A stretch of DNA of 64,000 nt, from the NCBI RefSeq assembly GCF_963678975.1, contig NC_089280.1, positions 20,389,863-20,453,862 on the forward strand. The letters are read 5' to 3'. The stretch comes from Dysidea avara (taxonomy: Eukaryota; Porifera; Demospongiae; Dictyoceratida; Dysideidae). The notes under the pieces are model-generated. The model searched no databases. It saw nothing but the letters and a program-made list of their open reading frames with translations, and was not told the DNA's origin. A program made the translations under genes and the position numbers. Position 1 is the first letter of the stretch. Every line of letters starts with the position of its first letter. Positions 44,541-55,277 of the stretch are shown piece after piece.

Positions 44541-44861
44541 TACTGAGAAATATCTGTTTGTAGCTGGACACTACCATGTGTCTTGATATGCATGTATTTT
44601 GCAATTTTTGATTAATTGCGTCCATAAGCGGATCTGAAGGGGGCCAAGGGGTGCTGTTCTCCCCTGGCCCTTCTCTTGCCCCCTTGGACTCACAGTACTA
44701 TGTTGATACCAGAAACTGGAATGATTCATGCATTCACACTGTATTCAGAAGTATAGAAAACCAATAGGCAAATAGAAGACAATAGTTATAAATGTACTTT
44801 ACAGTTATACTGTACATTGTAAAGAAAATGAGGCAAATAAGTTTAAATTGTTGTGCCAAGA

Positions 44862-44915
44862 TCGAGATACTCTAATAGAGCAGTCACTACTCTAATAGAA
44901 CAGTCACAATTCTAA
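44862..44915 (+). repeat. CTCTAATAGAG motif pair
   Basis: AGATCGAGATACTCTAATAG followed by a second, shorter motif copy. Confidence 0.6.
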
Positions 44916-45401
44916 TGTCATTATAACAATACTACTATACACCTTTATATTTTGATTTAGTACACTTTACAGGTTTTATTTCCGATAGGCTAATTAATCT
45001 TTATATGCATTGCAAGCATACACATTTTAAACTAAATTCTATCAAAAATGCTCCCAAATGTAAACCTAGGAGATCTAATTTTTAAAATTTTTCTCTAACT
45101 ACAGTCGTAAAACTGTATGTCTATCATTCATCCAGTTATACTCGTTATGCAACTGAATATAACTTGTATAGACGGGTTGTCTATTTACAGTGGCGGACCC
45201 AGATGGGTTTCTACCCCCTTTTAAATTTAGCTTAGTGGCATTCTCATTACATAAACATTGTTGTATTGACAATTTGTCATAGCAAACAACTATATACCAG
45301 TAGCATGCATGCAGTTGCACTTAACTAACACCATTTATAGCTATTAAACCATCAGCAACACTTCATTTTTCATCTCCCAATGCATTAAAAACGGTCGAGA
45401 T

Positions 45402-45545
45402 ACTCTAATAGAGCAGTCAAGTAACTACTCTAATAGAGCAGTCAAGTAACTACTCTAATAGAGCAGTCAAGTAACTACTCTAATAGAGCAGTCAAGTAAC
45501 TACTCTAATAGAGCAGTCAAGTAACTACTCTAATAGAGCAATCAA
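45402..45545 (+). repeat. 25-bp tandem array built on CTCTAATAGAG
   Basis: Six near-identical units of ACTCTAATAGAGCAGTCAAG plus TAACT, led in by GTCGAGATA. Each contains the odd palindrome CTCTA-A-TAGAG. Confidence 0.9.
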
Positions 45546-45559
45546 AGCCACAGCTTGTA

Positions 45560-46931
45560 GTCACCATATTTGCCCTACCAAGACACACGGTAGTGTGTCG
45601 TGCGGCCCAAGAAGTCGGCGCACTACACCGTGAGTATATTAACAGGAAGAAAGAAAACGCAATTTTCACACCTATGTAGCTCTGTGATCCCTTATCCAAT
45701 TGGAACCAAATTTGCTAGAAACATGCCGCCCAGTTAGGGGAGTCTACATACCAAATTTGAAGGAAATCGCTCCAGCCATTTCCGAGATACGAGCGAACAA
45801 AATTTCGTTTTAATTTCTTCGTTTTTTTCTTCATCTTCATTTCGCACACTTCAAAAATTTCACCATAAAACACGAATGCGTGCTCGGATTGGGCTGAAAT
45901 TTGATACACTTAAAGGGCTCATTAAGGCGGATCTCCGTACCAACTTTGGTAGGAATCCGATGAACATTCACGGAGTTATGACCGATTATTTGTGTAAAAT
46001 AAGGTCGAAGGTCTGTCACGCCTACAGGGTAAACTTCTTGGAGGAATCAGTTGCAAATTGATATGTAGATGTAGCAACCATCGTAGGAGTGCCTTTTTGT
46101 GGTTTGAAAGGAATCGGGATAAAGACCATGGAGATATGACACAAAACCATAGGCGGCGGAAGAGGGGGGCTAGGGGGCTAAAGCCCCCTCGGTCTGCTGA
46201 GGGGGGGCTTAGCCCCCTCAGAATGATATCACTGAAATTATCTTTCTTGGAGTGGAGCTGAAAACCGTGATAAAGATCGAGATACTCTAATAGAGCAGTC
46301 ACTCTAATAAAGTAGTCAGTGTGTAGCGAGCTATGTAAGGATTTTTATGTAGTTTATCAGCTAGAAATGGTAGCTGGTGAGGTGGAAAGCTCTTGTCAGT
46401 TGGTTGTGACCTTTTTTTTTTTGGTCTCACCTTACCAAACTATAGAAATAAGTCTGGGTCAGCCCAGCCCCCCCTCATATCAACTACTTCCTCCGCCGCT
46501 GCACAAAACCCAACCTGTGTCAAAATTACGCATCGATTTTTATGAATAAAAAAACTATTAGTTTTCGTGTCTACCAGGCAAACCGCTTACAGCAACGAGC
46601 TGAAAATCAGTGGAATAATCATTATAGAAAGTCCTTGCAGTAGTACAGAAGAATCGGATTACAAATCACTGAGTTATGATTCGAAAGATCACCGTTCGAT
46701 TGTGGGTTGCAGCGTTAAACTACCTCCGAGTATTTCTTCGTCCTCTGGTGTTGTAAGACCTCAACTATACTGCTGAAACTGAAGAATTACCACGAGAAGA
46801 AACCGTAGACGCCAGACGAGGAAGAATCTTATAGTCCCGGACATCGGACTATTCCCGCCAAAACGTTTACGCTGTTGTACCGTGGCTAACATCATTAACG
46901 GTACCTGTAAAGGTTCGACCATTCTAAACAA
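45560..46931. repeat. Unclassified interspersed element, interrupted by MITE
   Basis: The block starts with a palindrome (45583-45598) also found at 63711-63726. A long non-repetitive stretch without a convincing frame follows, split by the MITE at 46148-46501 with exact CACAAAAC flanks. I recognise no protein domain. The right part may be the 5' region of the retrotransposon that follows. Confidence 0.4.
46148..46501. mobile_element. hAT-like MITE, CATAGGCGGCGGAA ends
   Basis: Complete copy of the family at 12350 and 57282. CACAAAAC flanks exactly (46140-46147 and 46502-46509). Left CATAGGCGGCGGAAGAGG and right CTTCCTCCGCCGCTG. Contains the CTCTAATAGAG motif, a GTGTAGCGAGCTATGTAAGG segment and a T-tract before GGTCTCACC. 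Confidence 0.9.
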
Positions 46932-46985
46932 TTGAACTGTGTGTTTTCTGTCGTTATTTTGCATTCACCACACGAAATACATGAA

Positions 46986-48010
46986 ATGAGTACTCCTAGT
47001 CGACGTACTAGAAAGATCAAACGGAAAAAGCCCACTCACAACACTCCTCCTAACAACAGTGTTGTTAAGAAGACTAAGGAAACTCAGGATGACAACCAGA
47101 TTGAATGTTTAATTTGTGATAACATCATATTAGAGCCTGGAGAAAACACAGATGGTCACGACGCTGTATTCTGCGAAGGGGAATGTCAGGGGTGGATTCA
47201 TAGACATTGTGCCGGCATTACTCGTCCTGTGTTTGAGAAGTTACTAAGTGAGTCCGCTCCATACTTGTGTCCACACTGCACCTTTAGCAAACAATATAAT
47301 GAAATCAGTACTTTAAAAGAGACCATAAAGACCCTAACTGACAAAATAAGCAAGCTAGAAGGGAACCAGACTAGCCATCCTAAAACTATGCACCAGCAGC
47401 CAATGTTGCCTAGTAACCAATTGCCTGATCCCCAAATCAACCTACAACTCCCCTCATCAATCAGCAAAGGTCATCCGACAGGAAGTGCAATGTAGTATTT
47501 TATGGTATCGCAGAATGTCCTCCAAATACATCTAAACCTTGTAGATCACAATCTGATCTTAAAAACATCCTATCAGCTGTACCCAATATTGAAAGCTCAG
47601 CAATTAAAGATTTACACTGACTAGGGAAATTCAAACCAACTCAGCAATGCCCAAGACCACTTTTAGTACAGTTTCTCCGTGCACTAGATGCTCAAGCTGT
47701 CCTGTATGATAGAAGTAAGCTTTCTCCTCCTATACTTGCCAAGCCTGATATGACCCCTGAAGAGAGAAACACTGAATCCTTACTACTTAAAGAAAGATGG
47801 AAGCTTATCCAACAAGGCTATTCTCACAAATCTATCAAAATTCGTAATGCTCACATTTATGTCAATAATCAGCCACATGGCATAGTCACCAATTCAAAGT
47901 TTAACCAACTCAGCCAGCTTGCTCCTCTTTCCTCTGACGCTACAAGTACAAATACATCTCAGCCTGAGCCATCCCAAACTATGGACACTACTTCCACTGA
48001 TTCCCAATGA
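46986..48010 (+). pseudogene. Retrotransposon ORF1 with PHD-like finger and coiled coil
   Basis: The ATG at 46986 (MSTPSRRTRKIKRKK) starts a basic N-terminus. A PHD-like Cys/His finger follows (CLICDN, then CEGECQGWIHRHC and CPHC), then a short coiled coil (STLKETIKTLTDKISKLEG). Near 47470 the frame shifts by one. The second part (KCNVVFYGIAECPP, then FKPTQQCPRPLLVQF) resembles the RNA-binding region of L1/CR1-type ORF1 proteins. It contains an in-frame TGA at 47618-47620 where CGA (Arg in HRLGKF) is expected. It ends at TGA 48008-48010 in the same frame as ORF2. Likely role: nucleic-acid binding and chaperoning of the retrotransposon RNA. Confidence 0.75.
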
Positions 48011-50910
48011 CTAAATTTTGATAAAAGATATTATTGTCCTGATGATTTTACCCCTACAGAATCAATCCCTAGTCACAACAGTAATGACAACAATTACAAT
48101 TCCATTAGTCAACGTGTCTCAATACCCACTAAAACTCAATGTAATAATCTTAAGTGTCTTAGTTTAAACTGTTGCAGCCTCAGAAGCTCAAGTAAGAAGG
48201 CTTGCCTTCTAGCACTGATTGACGAATCCAACCCAGACATCATCTGTGGCTGTGAATCCCACCTTAACCAGTCCTATTACTCCTCAGAAATTTTTCCTGA
48301 TTTGTACATTGTAATAAGAAAGGATCGGGTTGAGGGAGCTGGGGGGGTCTTCATTGCTGTGAAAAGGCAATTTAATGTTTCAGAAGAATGTGAACTAAAT
48401 ACTAATGCAGAGCTAGTTTGGGCTAAGGTATCAATTCCTAATACACAACCTATCTATGTTTGTTCATATTATCGTTCACCTGACAACAATTTAAATCCTA
48501 TTTTACAACTTCAGATATCTCTAAACACATTAGTAGAAAAGTCACTCAACATACCATCAATTTTACTTATGGGCGACTTTAATTTTCCTAGTATTGTGTG
48601 GTCAGATGGTTATGGTCTACTAAACCCTAATCCAACTTATGGCAGTGAACTTAATAATGTATTTCTTGAGACCATGAATGATGCTAGTTTAGAGCAGTAT
48701 GTCACTGAACCCACCCACCAGAACAACATATTAGACTTGGTCTTATCTAACAATAACAATATTCATAATTTAAATGTAGTTCCAGGAATCTCTGATCATG
48801 ATGCTATTCAGTTTCAACTCTCAGTAACACATAAATCAGCCATACACAAGCCTCCACACAAGGTAGCATTATACCATAGATGTGATCTCACCAATATTAA
48901 AAGGGACCTACAGGATTTTGCGAACTATTTCCTACAAAGTGACTCAACTTCCAAATCCGTTGATACAATGTGGTCGGAATTTAAAGACGCTATTCATGAA
49001 TGCATAGACAAACATGTACCACATAGAACAGTTCGATCTAACAAGAGTCTACCTTGGATTAACCATGAGATTAAAAAGGATATGAAAACTAGAAAACGTC
49101 TATATAACGCTGCTAAGAAGAATAATAGGCAAGATGACTGGAATGCTTATAAAAGAATGAAGAATTTGATTAATGTAAAGTTAAAAGATGCCCACAATAA
49201 TTACTATGGAAGACTATTTGACAACTCCTTTGGTGGGAACAAAAGACAATTCTGGAAGTATATAAAAGCAAAAAGAAAAGACACTAATGCAATCTCCACA
49301 ATCATGATTGATGGGTCTCCCCACACAGATACCTTAAGCAAGGCTGAAGCACTCAACAAACAGTTTAAGTCAGTTTTTACTCATGAAGATATCGACAATA
49401 TTCCAACAATGGCCACATCTTCTGATACTGGAAATTCATTTCCCATCATGTCTGATATCACATTCTCCTTAAATGAAATACAGCAAGCACTCTGTAATCT
49501 TCAAGTAAATAAAGCAAGTGGTCCTGATCATATTCCTCCCTATATTCTTAAAAACTGTGCTGAAGAAATCTCTCCAGTGCTAAAAGTGATATTCACCAAA
49601 TCATTCACAACAGGTATTTTACCTAAAGACTGGCTTACAGCTAACATATGTCCAGCTCACAAAAAAGGAAGACGTGATGATGCTTCTAACTATAGGCCCA
49701 TCTCTCTGACATCTATTTGCTCTAAAGTCCTTGAGCACATCATATATCACAACATCATGAATCACTTAAACAACAACAATATTCTCATAGAGAATCAACA
49801 TGGATTCCGAGCAATTCATTCCTGTATCACCCAGTTACTAACACTAACAGAAGACATATCATATGCCCTCGATCACCGGAAGCAAGTTGATGTAATCCTT
49901 CTCGACTTTGCTAAAGCTTTCGATACTGTTCCCCATCGACGACTCCTTACCAAACTTCATTTTTATGGAATTCAGAATGACACTTATAACTGGATTGAGG
50001 CATGGCTTTCCAACCGCACCCAGCAAATCCTTCTTGATGATATAACATCTAGCTCAGTAGCCGTAACATCTGGTGTCCCTCAGGGCACAGTCCTCGGTCC
50101 TCTTATGTTCCTGTTGTACATAAATGACATCACCACCAACATAAAGTCGCCTTTACGAATATTTGCAGACGACTGTCTTTTGTACAGAGTTATTAACTCT
50201 CCAGAAGACACCATCATTCTCCAACAAGACCTAGATCAAATCTCACATTGGGTCAAATATGGCAGCTTAGACTAAATGTTACAAAATGTGCACTAATTCG
50301 ATGTAGCAGATCCCTAACACCAATAGTTCATCACTATACACTTAATAATTCTTTCCTAAAAGAAACTGACCAGCATCTCTACCTGGGGATCGTGTTGAAA
50401 AAGACATTGTCATGGTCGTCACACATATCAAACATAGCTAAGAAAGCATCTAATACTTTAAATTTTATAAAGCGCAATCTGAGTGATTGTTCAAGAGAAA
50501 TAAAAGCACAAGCATATCTTACCATGGTAAGACCCCAAATGGAGTTTGCCTCAGTTGTTTGGGACCCCTGTTATAATGTTGATGTAGACAAATTGGAAAA
50601 AATCCAGCGTAGAGCAGCCAGTTGGGTCATCAGTGATTACAACAGAACTAGCTCCGTGACACAAATATTAAATCAACTATCCTGGCCTACCCTACGGACA
50701 CGACGAAAGATATCTAGACTGCAACTGCTCCACAAAATCCTCCATCAAGACATATCCCTATCAATTCCCCCATATTATCAATCTGTAGAGAGACAAACAA
50801 GACACTATCATCCCTTGCATTTTATCCTGCCCACACCATCAACAACATCTTATCAACACCTGTATTGCCTGTATTGCCTGTATTGCCTGAACTGCCTGTA
50901 TTTATTATAG
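48011..50910 (+). pseudogene. Retrotransposon ORF2: AP endonuclease and reverse transcriptase
   Basis: The frame opens directly after the ORF1 TGA. The AP endonuclease occupies about 48140-48840 (SLNCCSLRSSSK, GCESHL, LMGDFNFPS, GISDHDAIQF, all with expected catalytic residues). The reverse transcriptase follows, with NYRPISLTSICSKVLEHI, LLDFAKAFDTVPHRRL, SGVPQGTVLGPLMFLLYIND and catalytic FADDCLLYR. One base is missing near 50255 (after HWVK), and the frame resumes with WQLRLNVTKCALIRCSR to 50910. The normal C-terminus is replaced by a 9-bp coding repeat (CLY units) near 50860-50900. The first in-frame ATG lies inside the endonuclease at about 48569. Confidence 0.85.
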
Positions 50911-51023
50911 AGATGACAAACTATGATGAGTTTACAACTAACTTGATATCACACTTTACAAACAATAAACACCACATTAGTTAGTATATAATTGTACCTA
51001 ATACTGTGATTCCTTTTTTTTTC

Positions 51024-51053
51024 CTGGGCACACCAGCTGTGCTGACTGCCCAG
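51024..51053 (+). other. 3' terminal hairpin, CTGGGCA/TGCCCAG stem
   Basis: A 7-bp stem (51024-51030 with 51047-51053) and 16-base loop with AGCTGTGCTG, then TAATCATAAATAAATA. Matches 16867-16901 with two compensatory pair changes. Confidence 0.65.
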
Positions 51054-51184
51054 TAATCATAAATAAATAAATAAAGGCAACTACGTGCAGCAAATGCGAG
51101 ATCGAGATACTCTAATAGAACAGTCACCCTAATAAAGCATTCAGCTGCATTTATAATTTACTCAGTTATATTACATTGCAAGTT

Positions 51185-52455
51185 ATTCTGTAGGGAATGC
51201 AGCTACAAACAAGTCACCCTGTAGTCAGATCAGCTAGAAGAAGGTACCTAATAGAGAGTTCAGCTACAAAGAAGCCATCATGTAGAGAGTTCAGCTCAAA
51301 CAAATCACCCTGTAGAGAATTCAGCTACAAACAAATTATCCTGTAGAGAGATCAGCTAGAAGAAGTTACCTTGTAGAGAGTTCAGTTACAAAGAAACAAT
51401 CATGCAAAGAGTTTAGCTGCAAACAAATCACCCAGTAGAAAGTTCCTCTATGAACAGATCACACTGTAGAGAGTTCAGTTAGAAACAAGTCATCCTGTAG
51501 AGAGATCAGCTAGAAGAAGTTACCTTGTAGAGAGTTCAGTTACAAAGAAACAATCATGCAAAGAGTTTAGCTGCAAACAAATCACCCAGTAGAAAGTTCC
51601 TCTATGAACAGATCACACTGTAGAGAGTTCAGTTAGAAACAAGTCATCCTGTAGAGAGATCAGCTAGAAGAAGTTACCTTGTAGAGAGTTCAGTTACGAA
51701 GAAATAATCATGCAAAGAGTTTAGCTGCAAACAAATCACCCAGTAGAAAGTTCTGCTATGAACAGATCACACTGTAGAGAGTTCAGTTAGAAACAAGTCA
51801 TCCTGTAGATAGATAAGCTAGAAGAAGTCACTTTGTAGAGAGTTCAGCTACAAACAAACTACCATGTAGAGAGTTCAGCTGCAAACAAATCACCTGTAGA
51901 GAGTTCAGCTTGGAATAAGTCACCCTGTACAGAGATCAGCTAGAAACAAGTCATCCTGTAGAGAGTTCAGCTAGAAAAGTTACATTGTAGAGAGTTCAGC
52001 TACAAAGAAACTACCATGTAGAGAGTTCAGCTGCAAACAAATCGCCCTGTAGAGAATTCAGCTACAAACAAATTACCCTGTAGAAAGATCAGCTAGAAGA
52101 AGTTACCTTGTAGAGAGTTCAGCTAGAAATAAATCACCCTGTAGAGAGTTCAGCTAGAAACAAGTCACCCTGTAGAGAGATCAGCTAGAAACAAGCCACC
52201 CGTAGAGAGTTCAGCTAAAAGAAGTTACATTGTAGAGAGTTCAGCAGTTTAGCTGCAAACAAATCGCCCTGTAGAGAATTCAGCTACAAACAAATCACCC
52301 TGTAGAAAGATCAGCTAGAAGAAGTTACCTTGTAGAGAGTTCAGCTACAAACAAATCACCCTGTAGAGAGTTCAGCTAGAAACAAGTCATCCGGTAGAGA
52401 GATCAGCTAGAAGGTTCACCTTGCAGAGAGGTCAGCTACATAGAAATCACCCTGC
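51185..52455 (+). repeat. ~31-bp minisatellite with higher-order units
   Basis: About 40 copies of a unit around TGTAGAGAGTTCAGCTA and CAAACAAATCACCC. Between about 51480 and 51790 the units are organised as a higher-order repeat of about 155 bases present in nearly identical copies. The reverse-complement array is at 44135-44540. Confidence 0.9.
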
Positions 52456-52509
52456 TTCATCTTTTCTTCTTCCTGTAGTAAAGAAAAAAATGACAGGTTA
52501 AAAAGCCCT

Positions 52510-52532
52510 AAAGCCGGCCATAGGCCGGCTTT
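52510..52532. repeat. Perfect palindrome, 10-bp arms
   Basis: AAAGCCGGCC, spacer ATA, GGCCGGCTTT. Confidence 0.8.
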
Positions 52533-52560
52533 GGGGTATACAAATACAAAAAGAAGTGAA

Positions 52561-52888
52561 ATCTAATCCAAAACAGCCAAGCATTAAAAAAAGAGTGCGG
52601 CCCTGAGAAAGGCTATGTTAAAAAAAGATGTGAAATCCAAGGTGGCGGCCAAGAAATGGCTGTGATGGTAGATTAATGGTAAAAATTTTAATAACGACAA
52701 TTCAGGTGAATTTTGTGCCAAGACCAAGCAGCACCAAATTCACCTGAATTGTTGTTATTAAAATTCTTACCATTAACCTACCATCACAGCCATTTCTTGG
52801 CTGCCACCTTGGATTTCACATCTTTTTTTACCATAGCCTTTCTCAGGGCCGCACTCTTTTTTTACAGCTTGGCTGTTTTGGATTAGAT
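52561..52888. mobile_element. Foldback MITE, ATCTAATCCAAAACAGCC ends
   Basis: Two arms of about 155-165 bases (to about 52725 and from about 52735) are near-perfect reverse complements around a short centre (TGCCAAGACCAAGCAGCA). No coding capacity; no clear target duplication. Confidence 0.8.
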
Positions 52889-53178
52889 ATAGTTAGCTAT
52901 AGTATTTAGTAATTATTTACAGTTTAAAGTATTAAATTTATTGTAATTGCTAACCTAAAATCCGATCTCAGAGCTTCTAAAATCACAAAATTTTCTGGAG
53001 AATTGTTATCAGATGCCTTATTTAGCTATACCAATTTTCAGAAACCCTTTTTAAAAATCCTAGATCCGCCACTGTACTAGAATTCCTCTTAGTGGAATAA
53101 ACACTGTTGTGCACTAAAACGTCTTGCCCCCCCTTGGCCCCCCTGACAGTGCCTCCTAGATCCGCCTATGATTGCGTC

Positions 53179-54458
53179 TATTCTAGTATTTCAAACCACT
53201 CCAAAACACCTTCGCTGTAAAAAAGGCGCATCCAAGAAACTACAAGTATCTGTAAATAAAGCTCAGTTGTATAGAAAGACCTCACATTGTAAATTATAAA
53301 CTCTTTGTTAACTGTTTAAACAACTCATCATTACTAAAACTTCTGTATTTACCACATCAATGGAAAGACCATTGCCAGATGTATTAGGCTATAATTGCAG
53401 AACAAAATATGCAACCCAGTACTAATTAAAGCTAAAAATGGTGGTTGTACTTTTTCAGCTGTTTAAGTTTGAATGCTGGAGGCATGATGCAAAAATGTTA
53501 GTTATCAACCTGGCACCATGAATCCATTCTAGACCTGAAAATGTTGAAGTTACAGCTGTTAAATTAAGAATCATAGAAATCTTATACAGTGCTTTTTCCA
53601 CCTCTTTAGTGCCTTGGGTATCCTGTGTTTCAGCGAATTCTTTTACTATCATTTTAGCAGAGCTTTATACCATTTCAATAACAAAGTGCATGCAATAATA
53701 CTGCATGCATGTACATTGTTTAATGATAGGTTTTTGGTATAACAAACCACAAGAAAGCTAGATTAGAAAATCACTAATCTGCTAAATTGTTTGCTTATAG
53801 TAATGTGTTGCCTATACACTGATTTTGAGACCATTTTGGTACAACTAGCTGCTTTTATTGAAATTGTATCATTACACAACATATTTTTTCAGTATAGACA
53901 GGTAACATAGGCAGTATTGGGACAGTTACTTTTTAAATGTAACTCGTTATCTATTACATATTATTTACAACTGAACTATTTAGTTACAGTGACATATTAC
54001 CCATATAATAAAGTAACTATAATAATATATTATTTTGTGTCCACAGCCTTAAGCTGTCACGTGTGAAACTGCTACTTTATCACGTGAAATGATTGCGTTG
54101 TTGGACAATGTACAAATCTTGGTTATAAGTAAGAAGCTGGTGAATAAGCTTCATTCAGTAGGCTTCGTTACTTCATAGTGGCTAGGCACTACTCGGTGGA
54201 CTACTAACGAGATTAGTGACTTTGTTACTTAAAGTAATAACATTATGTAATGTTAGACTCATTACAGTAACTTCATTACTTAGGTAACGCATTACATTTG
54301 CAAGTAAATAAACTTGAGTTATATTATGTTATATTACTTTGTTATCACAAAAGTAATAAATAATATATAACGTGTTCTTATAATGTGTTACCTCAAACAC
54401 TGAACATAGGTATACGTGCATGTGTTTATTACAACAATGCTTTTACTGAGTAATGCTT
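53179..54458. other. Intergenic, GTAAC-rich repeat debris
   Basis: No supported gene. 53920-54350 is dense in GTTACTT/AGTAAC words in both senses, probably a decayed inverted-repeat element. Confidence 0.4.
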
Positions 54459-55241
54459 TCACTGAGTAATGCAGTTATGAGGTCGTATCTTCATCTCCAT
54501 TACACGTAGGTAGTGATCTTTAGAGTTTAGGTATAATCGGGGTGGTTGGCGATTTGGGTGGAGATGTGAACAGTGATCATACCACCATCCACCAACACTT
54601 GATGCACAACTCCCGTCACTCTTACCATCATTGTCATTGTCATATGTGGAAAAATTTCTTCCATTAATTGGGACTGTCACAGCAGGGTCAGTAGTAGTGG
54701 TACCAGTGAATCCTCCAATAGTCAGAGGATATTCTTGCCTAGCACTTCCTACACTGAAAGTGTTGTAATGGAGATGGGACCAGGTGTGGTTGTCAAATTG
54801 AAAGTCAATCCTCAACTCCCAGTGGCCAGTCTGTGTAAAGCAATGTAATGCTTGGAGTCCATACCACAGTTTGGTTCTAGTAAGACTTCCAAATCCTTCT
54901 TCATATTCTTCCCATGTCTTGTTGAAAGTGTTTACATCATCTTTAATGTTCCTTTGTATAACGATCCATCCTCCATCACTGGTGTCCATGTCACAGTAGA
55001 CATCAGCAGTAGTAAAGCGACCTCCACACTTACACTTCATCTGGTAGACAGCAGAAGGAGCTTTGCTGAGAGGAAAGTTGGTCAGATCACAACAGCTTTT
55101 GATAGTGGTTGTTTCTGGTCTGCACTTAGCCTTTAACTGGTTACACTGCTGGAGAAGGTAATCACATTGTTGATCAGCATTAACAGCCTGTAGTGAGCTG
55201 ACTAGTATGAGCAGTATGACTAGTTGCAATTGACTCTTCAT
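54459..55241 (-). CDS. Secreted fibrinogen-related protein (FReD)
   Basis: An intact single-exon frame of 260 residues if translation begins at the second Met (MKSQLQLVILLILVSS at 55241). That choice places a classic signal peptide at the N-terminus; the upstream Met would add 12 residues before it. A short Cys-containing linker (QQCDYLLQQCNQLKAKC) follows, then a fibrinogen C-terminal domain: VYCDMDTSDGGWIVIQR, YEEGFG, LWYGLQALHC, calcium-loop-like YDNDNDG, CASSVGGWWYDHC and the ending MEMKIRP. Such domains bind carbohydrates or acetylated groups and serve in recognition, adhesion or innate immunity in invertebrates. The specific ligand cannot be told. It has no frame breaks and stands apart from transposon genes. 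Confidence 0.88.
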   Translation of the reverse strand: MKSQLQLVILLILVSSLQAVNADQQCDYLLQQCNQLKAKCRPETTTIKSCCDLTNFPLSKAPSAVYQMKCKCGGRFTTADVYCDMDTSDGGWIVIQRNIKDDVNTFNKTWEEYEEGFGSLTRTKLWYGLQALHCFTQTGHWELRIDFQFDNHTWSHLHYNTFSVGSARQEYPLTIGGFTGTTTTDPAVTVPINGRNFSTYDNDNDGKSDGSCASSVGGWWYDHCSHLHPNRQPPRLYLNSKDHYLRVMEMKIRPHNCITQ

Positions 55242-55277
55242 ATCTACTATGTTGTATAGTTGATCAGTTAACATCAC

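Larger units (their letters stand above)
46932..51080 (+). mobile_element. CR1/L2-like two-ORF retrotransposon
   Basis: ORF1 (PHD-like finger) and ORF2 (AP endonuclease plus reverse transcriptase) are followed by a 3' hairpin and an (AATA)n tail. It is the most complete non-LTR copy of the APE type here. Its 5' border is not determined and no target duplication was found. Confidence 0.8.
44623..53170. mobile_element. Large region bounded by hAT-like ends and exact 8-bp duplication
   Basis: Left end CATAAGCGGATCTGAAGG and right end complement CATAGGCGGATCTAGGAGG are related inverted repeats. Both are followed inward by GGGGGCCAAGGGG-like G-rich sequence. ATTGCGTC flanks both sides exactly (44615-44622 and 53171-53178). 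If this is one element, it is 8.5 kb, swollen by the retrotransposon at 46932-51080, a MITE, minisatellites and a foldback. It encodes no hAT transposase that I can see. Confidence 0.65.

Noticed and set aside
45715-46061. Overlapping frames on both strands at 45.7-46.1 kb as a gene
   Set aside because: Open frames on both strands without recognisable domains, within a repeated element.
47618-47620. The internal TGA of ORF1 as a programmed stop
   Set aside because: Related ORF1 proteins have Arg here and the change is a CpG transition, so decay is simpler.
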